Shown in pieces: positions 43,072-52,880 of a stretch of DNA of 55,392 bases. The DNA comes from an uncultured Planctomycetales bacterium (lineage in GTDB: Bacteria > Planctomycetota > Planctomycetia > Isosphaerales > Isosphaeraceae). Location of the stretch: positions 1 to 55,392 of the forward strand of contig CAIYJE010000159.1 of assembly GCA_903926465.1 (NCBI GenBank), read 5' to 3'. The position numbers and the translations under genes were made by a program. Numbering within the stretch: the stretch's first letter is position 1; the number at the start of each line of letters is the position of its first letter. The notes beneath the pieces were generated by a model. The model did not search any database, had not been told where the DNA came from, and saw nothing but the letters and a program-made list of their open reading frames with translations.

Positions 43072-45333
43072 TCAGTGATTGAACAAGAATTCCTTGCTGG
43101 TGAGTAAACCCCAGGTCAGGTCCTCAATGGCCTCTCGACGCGCCTTCATCAAGGCGGCAGGATCGGTAAGGCCCGCATTCGCATCTGAGAGCCCTTTCAA
43201 AACCGCAGCTCGTTCTTGGGGTAGCGGCGGCCGGCCCAGCGCGGCGCGAAACAAGAAATCGGCCACCGCGTCATCGGAGGGCAACCGACCAAGCTTGGCG
43301 GCCACCGACTGCTCGTTTCGGAGCTTCTCGTTGAGGGTGGGACCATTCACAAGTTGCAAGGCCTGTGCCACCGATGGAACATCGGATCGCTCACATGAGC
43401 AGACCGACTCCCGTACAGGGCGGCCAAACGAATCCAGGAATGCGCTCTCCACCTTGGAATCGGGCAGTTGCAGGCTCTTCCAACCTCTGGGGTAGCCGGC
43501 ATAGGCGGTGGGCACCTCGGTCACCAGATCGATGGCGTCGAGCAAGACTTCCGCCGGCAAGCGACGGGGAACGTAATGGCTGAGGAACCGAGAATCCGCC
43601 GCATTTTCCGACCGAGTCGTGCTTGAACGCTGATAGGCCCCAGAGTTCATGATCTGTTTCACCAGATGTTTCACATCGCGGCCACTGGCCCGAAAGTCGG
43701 CCACCAGGGCATCAAACAAGGCCGGGTCGCTGGCCGGATTGGTGGCCCGCAGGTCGTCCTCTGGATGCACCAGGCCACGACCAAAGAACTGGGCCCAAAC
43801 CCGGTTCACAATCGCCTTGTCGAAGTAGGGATTCGCAGGGTCGGCCAGCCAGTCGGCCATCGCCTGACGCCGATCACCACGCGCCTCAATGGCCAGCGCC
43901 TGGCCTTCGAGCGGCTGCGGAGGCAGAACCGTCCCCCGCCGTGGGTGCCGAATCTCCCCCTCAGACGTGGCGGCCACCACCACGTCACCCGCCCCACCCG
44001 GACCATCTTTCAACTGCACCCGCGAAAACAGATTCGCCATGCTGTAGTACTGATCCTGCGTCCATTTTTCCAGCGGATGATCATGGCAGCGGGCACACGT
44101 GAGCGACAGACCCAAAAAGGCCACGCTCGTACTTTCGGTCAGGTCAATCGTGTCACGATGAAGCACAAAGTAATTGGCCCAGCCATTACTGAGGGTCGAC
44201 CCCTGCGCTGTCAGGACGCGGCGTGCAAACTGGTCCCAGGGCAAGTTCTCACGCACGGCGTCCCGGACCGATCGATAAAACGACCAGACCGCCGGCGCAG
44301 GCAGCTTGCTTGAAGAGACCAGCAGCAAATCCGACCACTTGTAAGACCAAAAATCGACATAAGCCTCACTCGCCAGCAACCGATCAATCAGCTTGGCTCG
44401 CTTGTCTGGGTCGGGATCGGCCAGAAACGCATTCACGTCGTCCACTTTGGGCAGCGAGCCCGTGGTATCCAGCGACGCCCTCCGCAAGAAGGCCGCATCA
44501 TCGGCTGGTGGCGAAGGGGGCACATTCAGGGCCTGGAGCTTGGCCAGGTTCAGGTTGTCAATGAAGTTCACTCGGGGGGCCTGCGCGAACAGTTTGGCAT
44601 CCACCTCGGCTGGATATCGCACCGTGACCCTGGCCAGGTCCACCCGACCGGAGAACCCCACCGAGATCGCCCCTTCACCTGGCCCCAGAACGGTCACCAG
44701 GCCCTGATCGTCGACCTTGGCCACGGAGATATCGGTGGCATCGAACCGGGCCCAGCGCGTGACGTCGACACATCGGCCATCCGCATACGTGGCCAGAACC
44801 TGGAGCGTCTGAGTCTGACCAACAGGCAACGAAATCGACCGGGGCCGAGCCTCAATCCGCGTGATCGTTGGTTCAGACTCAACCGGGGCCGGGGCACCAT
44901 CGGCAATCCACTCGCTGATAATTCGGTACTCAAGCGAGTTGGGGTCAAACCGACGACCACCCCCGTGCTCCAGTGCGCCTGTCGCCTTCAAAAGCAGCAG
45001 GCTTTCCGCCGGAGCAGAAGTGTTCACCCGCCGACCAACCGCCTGACGAGTGAGAACGGCATGGTCAATCTCTGGGGCGTAGCCACGAAGCGAAAGCTTC
45101 AATCCATTTTTGCCAGCGGCCGAGCCATGGCAGGCACCCATGTTGCAACCCGTACGGGTCAGCACTGGAACCACATGGTTCCGAAAACTCCAGCGGCCAT
45201 CAGCGGTTGGGCCAATGGGCTCAACCGAAACGTCTTCCGCCCCCACCGACAAACCAGCCGGCACTCCCCAAAGAACCAGTCCGAGGTAAAGCCAGAGCCA
45301 GAACCTGCGTTGCTGCCGATCAGAATAGTTCAT
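43072..45333 (-). CDS. DUF1549/DUF1553 protein with cytochrome-like and Big-2-like domains
   Basis: 753 residues from the ATG at 45333. Signal segment FWLWLYLGLVLWGVPAG. GCNMGACHGSAAGKNG is the planctomycete variant haem-like motif (CxxxCH). A Big-2-like beta domain (LPVGQTQTLQVLATYADGR, about 160-240) precedes DUF1549 (FIDNLNLAKLQALNVPPSP onward), which includes TCARCHDHPLEKW (a second CxxCH). DUF1553 fills the end (YFDKAIVNRVWAQFFGRG). It overlaps the DUF1501 gene by 14 nt. These pairs are abundant in planctomycetes and probably act together in the periplasm; activity is unknown. Confidence 0.94.
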   Translation of the reverse strand: MNYSDRQQRRFWLWLYLGLVLWGVPAGLSVGAEDVSVEPIGPTADGRWSFRNHVVPVLTRTGCNMGACHGSAAGKNGLKLSLRGYAPEIDHAVLTRQAVGRRVNTSAPAESLLLLKATGALEHGGGRRFDPNSLEYRIISEWIADGAPAPVESEPTITRIEARPRSISLPVGQTQTLQVLATYADGRCVDVTRWARFDATDISVAKVDDQGLVTVLGPGEGAISVGFSGRVDLARVTVRYPAEVDAKLFAQAPRVNFIDNLNLAKLQALNVPPSPPADDAAFLRRASLDTTGSLPKVDDVNAFLADPDPDKRAKLIDRLLASEAYVDFWSYKWSDLLLVSSSKLPAPAVWSFYRSVRDAVRENLPWDQFARRVLTAQGSTLSNGWANYFVLHRDTIDLTESTSVAFLGLSLTCARCHDHPLEKWTQDQYYSMANLFSRVQLKDGPGGAGDVVVAATSEGEIRHPRRGTVLPPQPLEGQALAIEARGDRRQAMADWLADPANPYFDKAIVNRVWAQFFGRGLVHPEDDLRATNPASDPALFDALVADFRASGRDVKHLVKQIMNSGAYQRSSTTRSENAADSRFLSHYVPRRLPAEVLLDAIDLVTEVPTAYAGYPRGWKSLQLPDSKVESAFLDSFGRPVRESVCSCERSDVPSVAQALQLVNGPTLNEKLRNEQSVAAKLGRLPSDDAVADFLFRAALGRPPLPQERAAVLKGLSDANAGLTDPAALMKARREAIEDLTWGLLTSKEFLFNH

Positions 45334-46681
45334 GAATTGGCTCCACACCCCGGTCGACAAGCGGGATCGGCCGCCCTTGTGGCCCAGGAAGATCGGTGTC
45401 TAGTGGTAAACCCAGGGCATGGAACGTGGTGGCGGCAATTTCGGCTGGGGTCACCGGCCGATCTTTGGGGGCAAAACCGATCTCGTCCGAGGCCCCAACC
45501 ACACGGCCGCCCTGAATTGGGCCGCCGGCCATGAGCGCGGTCCAGCAGTTGGGGTGATGGTCTCGCCCTCCGGCGGGGTTCATCTTGGGAGTTCGGCCAA
45601 ATTCACCAAACGCCAGAACCACGGTCGATTCCAGTAATCCGCGCTGGGCGAGGTCCTCCAGGAGACTGCTGTAGGCGTTGTCAAAGTTGGGTGCGATGGT
45701 GGTGGGGTAATCGGCCACGGAGGTGAACGGGGCCGAGCCGTGACTATCCCAGGTCAGTTCGTTAAAAACGGTCTCGAACTGGTTGATGGTGACAAACCTC
45801 ACCCCACGCTCGATCAAACGGCGGCCTAGCAGGCAGCTCTGTCCGAAACGGGTTCGACCGTACCGGTCGCGGACCGCATCTGGCTCTTGTTTCAGGTCGA
45901 AAGCCTCTCGAGTCCGGGCGCTGGACATGATGGAGTAGGCCTGCTGGAAGTTGGCATCCAGCAACCTGGCGTCGGCCGAGGCTTCGAAGTCTTTGATCGA
46001 GGCATCTACGGTGGCCCTGAACGAACGCCGGCGAGACTCTCGTACGGCGGAAATATAGTCAGGCGGAAGCAGATTCGGGACCTGGAAGTCTGGTGTGCTG
46101 GGGTCCGCGTTCAAGACGAATGGATCAAAGCCCTTGCCCAGATAACCGGCGTTCTGCCCGTGTGGCAGGTTGCCGCCGGTGTTTCCGATGGGCCGGGGAA
46201 TGAGCACATGCGGGGGTGCTTCACCACGGGCTCTCTGGAGATACGTGGCCACGCAACCCATGTGGGGATGCTCCAGGCCGCCGCTGAACAGGCGGCCGGT
46301 TTGCATCATCTGGTGGCCGGTATCGTGAACGGCGGTCGCGGTATGGTAGACCGACCGGACCAGAGAAACTTTGTCCATCTGGCCCGCCATCCGCGGGAAA
46401 AGTTGGCTGATCTGGATGCCCGGCACGCGTGTGGCGATGGGTGAGAAGGGCCCACGGACCTCACTGGGAGCATCTGGTTTGGGGTCCCAGGTATCAATCT
46501 GGCTCGGGCCGCCAACCAGGAACAGCAGAATACAGTTCATCTCCTTGGCGGGAACGCGCCCAACCGTGGCGGCCTGGCCCAGGCTCAGCCCGAGCAGGCT
46601 CAGTGAGCCTGCGTGCAGAAAGTCGCGTCTTGAGGCACCATCACAAAAATGCACCGAGGAGCGGGCGTCGAGTCGGATCAT
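45320..46681 (-). CDS. DUF1501 protein, Tat-exported
   Basis: 453 residues. SRRDFLHAGSLSLLGLSLG (about 18-36) is a Tat signal. NCILLFLVGGPSQIDTWDPKP is the DUF1501 opening, with alkaline-phosphatase-superfamily-like metal residues, and GEFGRTPKMNPAGGRDHHP near the C-terminus is the second site. It probably hydrolyses sulfate or phosphate esters or an unknown substrate. GAGGAAG precedes the ATG, and a good promoter lies about 57 nt upstream (46738-46766). It is the first gene of the operon with DUF1549/1553. Confidence 0.94.
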   Translation of the reverse strand: MIRLDARSSVHFCDGASRRDFLHAGSLSLLGLSLGQAATVGRVPAKEMNCILLFLVGGPSQIDTWDPKPDAPSEVRGPFSPIATRVPGIQISQLFPRMAGQMDKVSLVRSVYHTATAVHDTGHQMMQTGRLFSGGLEHPHMGCVATYLQRARGEAPPHVLIPRPIGNTGGNLPHGQNAGYLGKGFDPFVLNADPSTPDFQVPNLLPPDYISAVRESRRRSFRATVDASIKDFEASADARLLDANFQQAYSIMSSARTREAFDLKQEPDAVRDRYGRTRFGQSCLLGRRLIERGVRFVTINQFETVFNELTWDSHGSAPFTSVADYPTTIAPNFDNAYSSLLEDLAQRGLLESTVVLAFGEFGRTPKMNPAGGRDHHPNCWTALMAGGPIQGGRVVGASDEIGFAPKDRPVTPAEIAATTFHALGLPLDTDLPGPQGRPIPLVDRGVEPIHELF

Positions 46682-46737
46682 ATCTAAGTTCTACTTCCTC
46701 GGCTTGCCCTGGGCTGGCCAGTTCTGGACGATTCTGT

Positions 46738-46766
46738 ATGTTAACGCTGCTGTGGACCGTGGTCAA
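46738..46766 (-). promoter_or_regulatory. Promoter of the DUF1501 operon
   Basis: On the minus strand TTGACC, a 17-nt spacer and TAACAT. The -10 box is about 57 nt before the DUF1501 ATG. The two boxes match sigma-70 consensus at four or more positions each. Confidence 0.6.
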
Positions 46767-46908
46767 AGCGGCAGGACCGGGGATTTGGTGGAACGTTTCA
46801 GACCCGGCTGTTGCTCCGGAGCCAACCGCCGGGTAGGTTTGCCCGGAACGATTGTTTGCAAATCGCCATTGGGATCGAGCAAACACCATTCAACGAGAGG
46901 GGGCAAGC

Positions 46909-47157
46909 GTGAGCGGGGTCAGACTTCGAACAATCCTCTTGATTGTGCTGGTGGCAGCGGTCCTGACGTTTATTTTGCAAAATTTTGAGCCGACCAAGAT
47001 TAGCTTTCTGACATTCCGCCTGGAAGCACCGCTGGCCCTGATTACCCTGGGGGTTTACTTGCTGGGAATGTTGACCGGTTGGGCGGTTTTCAGCTTCATG
47101 GGTCGTTCCATTCGCGCCGTGACCGAAGGAAAGCCGGCGGACGGTTCGACTGGTTGA
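46909..47157 (+). CDS. LapA-domain small membrane protein
   Basis: 82 residues from a GTG at 46909 with GAGAGGGGG just upstream. Helix 1: ILLIVLVAAVLTFILQN; then EPTKISFLTF and helix 2: LALITLGVYLLGMLTGWAVF. This two-helix pattern with the Asn-Phe-x-Pro link is the lipopolysaccharide assembly protein A (LapA/YciS) domain. In E. coli it helps control LpxC turnover; the role here is inferred only from the family. Divergent from the DUF1501 operon. Confidence 0.85.
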   Translation: MSGVRLRTILLIVLVAAVLTFILQNFEPTKISFLTFRLEAPLALITLGVYLLGMLTGWAVFSFMGRSIRAVTEGKPADGSTG

Positions 47158-47337
47158 GTTTGTCTTGGCCTTCAGAAACGCGGTGGCAACCACTCGGATT
47201 CCAGAGGTTTTTCAAATGGATGCCCTTGGCAGGTTTTCATTCTCATTTCGTATAAGACTGTGATAGGCTAGACATGAGAGGCCAGTACTCCAGCTTTGGT
47301 GTGCTCCGTTTGCTACTCACCAACCTCAGGAAGATTC

Positions 47338-47721
47338 GTGAACTCGCTCCCGAACTTCTCCAAGATTCGGCTGCTACTGATCTGGCTCACGCTCTCTGGG
47401 GCACTGAATCTGGAGATATTGCCGGGCCTGTTTCGTACTGAAACCTTGCTGCCGCACGTATGGACATCCTTCAAGAACTCGGACGAACTCAGACTTCCGC
47501 CGCTCACAACCGACCGCCAAGCTCGACCAAATCTCCAGCCAGACAACCTGACAGCCTCCGCGGTCGAACTTGATGAATCGCTCGATGATTCCGCGTGCAC
47601 AGGCTTCCGGCTTCCGCGAATATTTGATCAGCGATGGATTGCCGGCTCCAATCGTTCTGAAAGAAAATTGCGTTCTTTGACCCAAACCCGCGCCGCCTGC
47701 GAGAACCGGTTACGCTGTTAA
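47338..47721 (+). CDS. Hypothetical protein upstream of an RND pump
   Basis: 127 residues from a GTG at 47338 with AGGAAG five bases upstream. One N-terminal hydrophobic segment (IRLLLIWLTLSGALNLEILPGLF) suggests export or anchoring; the rest is hydrophilic with many Arg, Thr and Leu, ending AACENRLRC. It lies 158 nt upstream of the CusA-like gene. Not recognised. It could be a regulator or sensor of the pump, but nothing in the sequence shows that. Confidence 0.5.
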   Translation: MNSLPNFSKIRLLLIWLTLSGALNLEILPGLFRTETLLPHVWTSFKNSDELRLPPLTTDRQARPNLQPDNLTASAVELDESLDDSACTGFRLPRIFDQRWIAGSNRSERKLRSLTQTRAACENRLRC

Positions 47722-47879
47722 GCTAGTCGAACGCCTCGGTACGGTTCGGGTCCTACAAAACTATCCAGGCGGTTGTCGACCGACCAACGCTTCAGCTTGA
47801 GCCACTCAGCCTGCGTACTGGCAGTGCAGGCAGCATTCCTACGTATCCATCTTTCCTTGAAAATACAGGGTCAAGCTCC

Positions 47880-50800
47880 ATGGTTCGAGCCATCATCGCC
47901 TGGAGTCTCCACAACCGCCTGATCGTGATCTTGGGCGTGTTGGGACTCATAGGGCTTGGGTGTTATTCCGCCCAGCATTTGAACGTGGAAGCCTATCCAG
48001 ACCCGACCCCACCACTGGTCGAGGTTATCGCACAAAATCCAGGCGCAAGTCCCGAGGAAATGGAGCGACTGGTCGCCATTCCTCTGGAAACAGCCCTGAA
48101 CGGGATGCCCGGTCTCGAAGATTTGCGTAGTATTTCGATTGCAGGCCTGACCGATATCAAGTGCCAGTTTAAATATGGCTCAGATTATTGGACGCTCCGG
48201 CAAGAGGTTCTGAATCGGATCCGAAGCGTTGATAACATTCCGGATGGGGTCAAGCCGGTACTCTCCCCCTGGAGTCCAACGGGCGAGGTGGTCCGTTATG
48301 TCCTGGAGGGACCTGGGTACACGCTCAACCAGTTGAAGGCCGTTCAAGACTGGGTACTTAACCGCGCGTTCAAGCAGGTACCAGGCGTGGTCGATGTGAC
48401 CGGCTTTGGAGGCACCGTCAAGCAATATCAGGTGCTCGTCGATACACAGAAGCTCCGCGAATACAACATCACCATCGATATGGTGGAAGATGCCATCGAC
48501 CGTTCCAACGCCAACATTGGCGCCAATAACCTGATGCTTGGCAGCCAGGTCCATAACGTTCGAGCCATCGGCCTGCTGGGCGGTGGAGTTGATCCGCTAG
48601 AGCCGAGCCGGGTTGAGAATTCTTACCTGATTGAAGCCGAGAAAATCGACGATATCAACAACGTGGTGATTACCTCTCGTGATGGCACCCCCATCCATGT
48701 ACGTCAGGTAGCCAAGGCGATCATTGGGTTTCAACCGAGGATGGGGGTTGTCGGTCGTGGGGCAGAGGACGACGTCGTCGAAGGGATCGTCCTGATGCGT
48801 AAGTATGAAAAAAGCCTTCCCACGGCTGAGGCTGTGCAACGAAAAATTGACGAGTTGAACGCTGGAGACATGCTTCCGAAGGGGATGAAGATCGTTCCCT
48901 TCAACCGGCGTACGGATCTGGTCCACGTGACAACCCATAATGTGGTTCATAACCTGGTCGTCGGAATGGGATTGGTGGTCATGATTCTGGTCATGTTCCT
49001 GGGAAATCTGGCAAGTGCGGGAATTGTGGCCACAGTCATTCCCCTGGCACTGCTGTTCTCGGTCACCATCCTCTATTTTCAGGGGAAATCCGCCAACCTG
49101 CTTTCAATTGGCGCGGTTGACTTTGGAATTATCGTTGATAGCTCCGTGATCATCGTAGAAAACATCTTTCGCCATGTGACCCATCATGATGACAAGCACC
49201 GACCGCTGGTGGACCGCATCGTCGATGCCTCTCATGAGGTCGAGCGGCCGCTCTTTTTCTCAACAATGATCATCGTTTGCGCGTTCCTGCCTCTGTTCGC
49301 GATGACTGGACCAGAGGGTGCCCTGTTCGGCCCCATGGCCAATACCTATGCCTTTGCAATTCTGGGCGCTTTGCTGCTGGCACTAACCTTCGCTCCTGTG
49401 ATGTGCTCCTTCCTTTTCAAGAACCAAATGGAGGAAAAGGAGACGATTGTCGACCGAGTGATCAAGTGGGTCTATTCTCACTTGCTGGAACTGGTCCTGG
49501 CGAATCGCCTGAAATTCCTGGCCTTGGTCTCTTTGTTGATCGTGGGGACCCTGAGCCTGATCCCCAAACTGGGCGCAGAGTTCATGCCGGTTCTGGAGGA
49601 AGGAAACCTCTGGATCCGGGCAACCTTGCCACGCACGGTGAGCCTGCAGGAGGCGGCACGCTTGGCTCCCAGACTACGCGAAGTCATGGCCTCAACGCCC
49701 GAAGTTCGCGGCGTAATGTCACACGTGGGTCGACCCGATGACGGCACAGACATTACCAGCTACTTCAACCTCGAATTCAATGTCCCACTGCGTCCCATGG
49801 AGCAATGGCGGCGGGTGCCGACGTCGATCTCAATCGGCCCTTTGAAAATCCCCACAGGGTCCCGCGCTCTGACCCGCGAGGAAATCCAGGACGAGATGAC
49901 GGAGAAGTTCCATGATTTCAAGGGGATCGACTTCAACTTCTCACAGCTCATCCGCGATAACGTGGAGGAAGCCCTGTCCGGAGTGAAGGGGGCCAACTCG
50001 GTCAAGATTTTCGGCACCGATCTGCACAAACTCGAACAGGTGGGGCGGGCCACGGCCGACCAGTTAAACCGAGTCCGTGGCATTGAGAGCGTGGGACTGT
50101 TCCACGTGGTGGGTGCCCCAAATCTAGAAATCCGGATCGATCGCAAGGCCTGCGCCCGCTACGGGATCAACGTGGCCGATGTGGAAGCTGTGATTCAGGT
50201 TGCCGTGGGCGGTAAGGCGTTCTCACAGATGGTCGAGGGGGAGAAACTTTACGACATCGTGCTACGCTTGCCAGAAGTACTTCGAAATGATCCGGAGGTT
50301 ATAGCTCGGATTCCGATCGACGTTCCCAGCAAGGACGGAGTAGGGGGCGTAAGACTGCCTCTCAGCGAACTGGCAGAGATTGATGCGCACAAGCCTGGCG
50401 CTGCTTATATTTATCGAGAAAACAATCGTCGCTACGTCCCGATCAAGTTTGGTGTTCGTGGTCGAGACCTGGCCTCAACCATTGCCGAGGCTCAGAACCT
50501 TGTGGCAGAATCCAAAATTCTCCCAGAAGGCTACAGCATTGAGTGGTCTGGAGAATTCGCCCAGATGGAGGAAGCCAATGCCAGACTTCTCTGGATGGTT
50601 CCGTTATCGATCTTGCTGATCATGGTCTTGCTCTACACCGCTTTCAGTTCGCTCAAAGATGCACTTCTGGTCATGGCCAACGTAGTCACAGCCACGATGG
50701 GTGGCATCTGGGCCTTGCTGCTGACCCAGACAACTTTCAGTATTTCGGCGGCGGTCGGCTTCGTTTCAATCTTCGGCGTCGCCGTCCAGAATGGCGTACT

Positions 50801-51083
50801 GATGATCTCGTATTTCAATCAGATGCGTCACGATGGAGCATCGGTCCATGATGCCGTCAAACGAGGGGCAATGCTCAGACTCCGCCCCGTGATGATGACC
50901 TCACTCACGGCCATTCTCGGGCTGCTGCCGGCAGCCACGGCCACCTCGATTGGTTCTCAGGCCCAACGCCCCCTGGCCATCGTTGTTGTGGGTGGAATGC
51001 TACTCTCGCTCATGCTGACCATGTACCTCATGCCAGTCCTCTACAGCTTCTTTCCGGGCAAAGATGCCCGCGAGGTGCAGTGA
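47880..51083 (+). CDS. CusA/CzcA-type heavy-metal efflux RND pump
   Basis: 1067 residues with the twelve-helix RND layout. NPGASPEEMERLVAIPLE in the first periplasmic loop and GAVDFGIIVDSSVIIVEN in helix 4 (Asp, Asp and Glu of the proton relay as in CzcA) place it in the HME-RND subgroup. FVSIFGVAVQNGVLMI and SLTAILGLLPAATATSIGS are typical of the second half. It exports Cu, Ag, Zn, Co or similar across the periplasm. The stop overlaps the adaptor start (TGATG). No outer-membrane factor gene is in the window. Confidence 0.95.
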   Translation: MVRAIIAWSLHNRLIVILGVLGLIGLGCYSAQHLNVEAYPDPTPPLVEVIAQNPGASPEEMERLVAIPLETALNGMPGLEDLRSISIAGLTDIKCQFKYGSDYWTLRQEVLNRIRSVDNIPDGVKPVLSPWSPTGEVVRYVLEGPGYTLNQLKAVQDWVLNRAFKQVPGVVDVTGFGGTVKQYQVLVDTQKLREYNITIDMVEDAIDRSNANIGANNLMLGSQVHNVRAIGLLGGGVDPLEPSRVENSYLIEAEKIDDINNVVITSRDGTPIHVRQVAKAIIGFQPRMGVVGRGAEDDVVEGIVLMRKYEKSLPTAEAVQRKIDELNAGDMLPKGMKIVPFNRRTDLVHVTTHNVVHNLVVGMGLVVMILVMFLGNLASAGIVATVIPLALLFSVTILYFQGKSANLLSIGAVDFGIIVDSSVIIVENIFRHVTHHDDKHRPLVDRIVDASHEVERPLFFSTMIIVCAFLPLFAMTGPEGALFGPMANTYAFAILGALLLALTFAPVMCSFLFKNQMEEKETIVDRVIKWVYSHLLELVLANRLKFLALVSLLIVGTLSLIPKLGAEFMPVLEEGNLWIRATLPRTVSLQEAARLAPRLREVMASTPEVRGVMSHVGRPDDGTDITSYFNLEFNVPLRPMEQWRRVPTSISIGPLKIPTGSRALTREEIQDEMTEKFHDFKGIDFNFSQLIRDNVEEALSGVKGANSVKIFGTDLHKLEQVGRATADQLNRVRGIESVGLFHVVGAPNLEIRIDRKACARYGINVADVEAVIQVAVGGKAFSQMVEGEKLYDIVLRLPEVLRNDPEVIARIPIDVPSKDGVGGVRLPLSELAEIDAHKPGAAYIYRENNRRYVPIKFGVRGRDLASTIAEAQNLVAESKILPEGYSIEWSGEFAQMEEANARLLWMVPLSILLIMVLLYTAFSSLKDALLVMANVVTATMGGIWALLLTQTTFSISAAVGFVSIFGVAVQNGVLMISYFNQMRHDGASVHDAVKRGAMLRLRPVMMTSLTAILGLLPAATATSIGSQAQRPLAIVVVGGMLLSLMLTMYLMPVLYSFFPGKDAREVQ

Positions 51084-52663
51084 TGAACGCATTGAATCCC
51101 ATTTCTGGTGAGCACGATCCATCCATGTCCAGTACACACTCTCAACCAGAACCAGGGAGCTCAGGGCCGGCTGAGAACGCGGTTCCGGCCAACTCGCACA
51201 ACGAGACCCTGACCGCTAACAAAGGTTCCGTAGGAGTTGCACCCTGGCTCAGACGTGTTCTGGGACTGCTGGTGCTCACCGCCCTGGTGGGTGGGCTCAC
51301 ACTGGCCTACCAGCAAGTGCCCCTGTTCCGAAGCATGGTACAGCCCGTGGTTGGCTTTTTTGCAGGCGGCGAAGAAGAACCGCCGACCAGCGATGCCTCG
51401 ACCGAGCCGACCGTTCCACCTGGTGCTTGGGACGGCCTGGTACGACTGACCAGTCGTCAGGCAAAGAGCCTTGGACTGGAGGTCCACGAGGTCGAACCGC
51501 TGACGGAACCTATCCACCTGGATATTAACGGAACCACCGCCTACAACCCCAACACACAGGCCCAGGTTCGTCCACGCTTCCCAAGTGTGATCAATCATGT
51601 CTATGTCTTGCTTGGACAGCGAGTCAAGGCAGGAGACAAGCTTCTCGACCTGTTCAGCGCAGACCTTGCCGCAGCCAAGTCAGATTACGAGAAGAGTCAG
51701 GCAAAATGGGAGCACGATCGCCGCGAACTGGAGCGGGCCGAGCGACTCCGCAAAAGCGAACCACCGGCGATCTCCGAGCGAGACTATCTCGCACTTCTGA
51801 ATGACGAAAAAGTCAGCCGAACCGACGCTAAAGTCGCGGCCGATAAGCTCCTGGTCTACGGGCTGAGCGAAGAAGAAGTCGAGAAAGTCCCCCAGGAATC
51901 AGGCACGGAGAAAGCACAACTCATCGCTCGCTCAACCATCGACGGCGTGGTGGTGCGTAGAGACGCCGTTCAAGGAAATTTGTACTCCACGGATGACGTG
52001 CTTTTGGTGATCGCCCCGATCGAGCGGCTCTGGGTTTATGGACAAGTCTACCCGAGCGATGCAAAATTCGTGAAAGCTGGGCAAAACTGGGTCGTCCGGC
52101 TTCAAGGTACGCAAAAGGATATCCCCACCACGGTTGAGGCCGTTGCCTCGGATATCGATCCCGACACTCGCACATTGAGGATACGTGGTCCACTGCCGAA
52201 CGATGATGGCACCGTGAAGGCCGGTTCACTTGTCGCAGGGTACCTTGAGGTACCAGCCAGCCCCGGAGACACCATTCTTCCCAGGGAAGCCATGGTGGCA
52301 ACCGATGGCAATGACTACTTGTTCGTGCTTACCTCGGCTGGAACAGGCTCCAAGCAGGAAGGTGCCAGCACTTCCGATGGCGAACTGGTATTTGAGCGAC
52401 GGGCGGTCCAGGTGGTCAGAGAGCGGTCCGACCATGTGGTGCTTCAGCCTCTCCAAATTGTGAAACGGCCAGGGGGGCTGGTTGAGACGATCGGCGTGAA
52501 ACCGGGCGAAAAAGTGGCTGGCCGGGGTGCCTTGATTCTGTCTCAACTTTATGAAGATGCGGAGTCCAGTCGGCCCGCCACGGAAAGTCACGCGGTTCTT
52601 CAGGCGACAGACTCTGCCACTGGGTATTTGACCGCGCCCAAGGCAGGGGTTACGATCCGCTGA
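51083..52663 (+). CDS. RND periplasmic adaptor (CusB/CzcB-like)
   Basis: 526 residues from the ATG at 51083 overlapping the pump stop by one base. The N-terminal tail (about 1-50) is polar, then a helix LRRVLGLLVLTALVGGLTLAYQQ anchors the protein. PRFPSVINHVYVLLGQRVKAGDKLLDLFS is the lipoyl half-motif, followed by a coiled coil (about 195-225), a second lipoyl half with STIDGVVVRRDAVQGNLY and beta-barrel strands. An unusual feature is the long acidic and Pro/Ser-rich N-terminal section before the helix. Forms the tripartite pump with the upstream RND protein. Confidence 0.93.
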   Translation: MNALNPISGEHDPSMSSTHSQPEPGSSGPAENAVPANSHNETLTANKGSVGVAPWLRRVLGLLVLTALVGGLTLAYQQVPLFRSMVQPVVGFFAGGEEEPPTSDASTEPTVPPGAWDGLVRLTSRQAKSLGLEVHEVEPLTEPIHLDINGTTAYNPNTQAQVRPRFPSVINHVYVLLGQRVKAGDKLLDLFSADLAAAKSDYEKSQAKWEHDRRELERAERLRKSEPPAISERDYLALLNDEKVSRTDAKVAADKLLVYGLSEEEVEKVPQESGTEKAQLIARSTIDGVVVRRDAVQGNLYSTDDVLLVIAPIERLWVYGQVYPSDAKFVKAGQNWVVRLQGTQKDIPTTVEAVASDIDPDTRTLRIRGPLPNDDGTVKAGSLVAGYLEVPASPGDTILPREAMVATDGNDYLFVLTSAGTGSKQEGASTSDGELVFERRAVQVVRERSDHVVLQPLQIVKRPGGLVETIGVKPGEKVAGRGALILSQLYEDAESSRPATESHAVLQATDSATGYLTAPKAGVTIR

Positions 52664-52880
52664 TCGGACAATTCCTGTCCCCCAACTTATCATTCCATCT
52701 CAAGGCCCCAGAGCGAGCCAGGATCGATCGAATCTCAGGCTGCGTTTGATCACAAGGGCAGGGCGACCAGGCCTTTGACCTGGATATGGCCGACCAGACC
52801 CACCTCCGGCTCCTGGTTTTGCTCACTGATCCGTATCTCTGGTAGATTTGCCTCGCTTCCAACCTTTTTTGAGTCGATTC

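Noticed and set aside
46796-46850. Fourth copy of the palindromic repeat
   Set aside because: TTTCAGACCCGGCTGTTGCTCC resembles the left arm only; there is no matching right arm.
47722-47879. Riboswitch or attenuator before the RND pump
   Set aside because: Only short, weak pairings (around GTTGTCGACCGACCAAC); not enough to support a structure.
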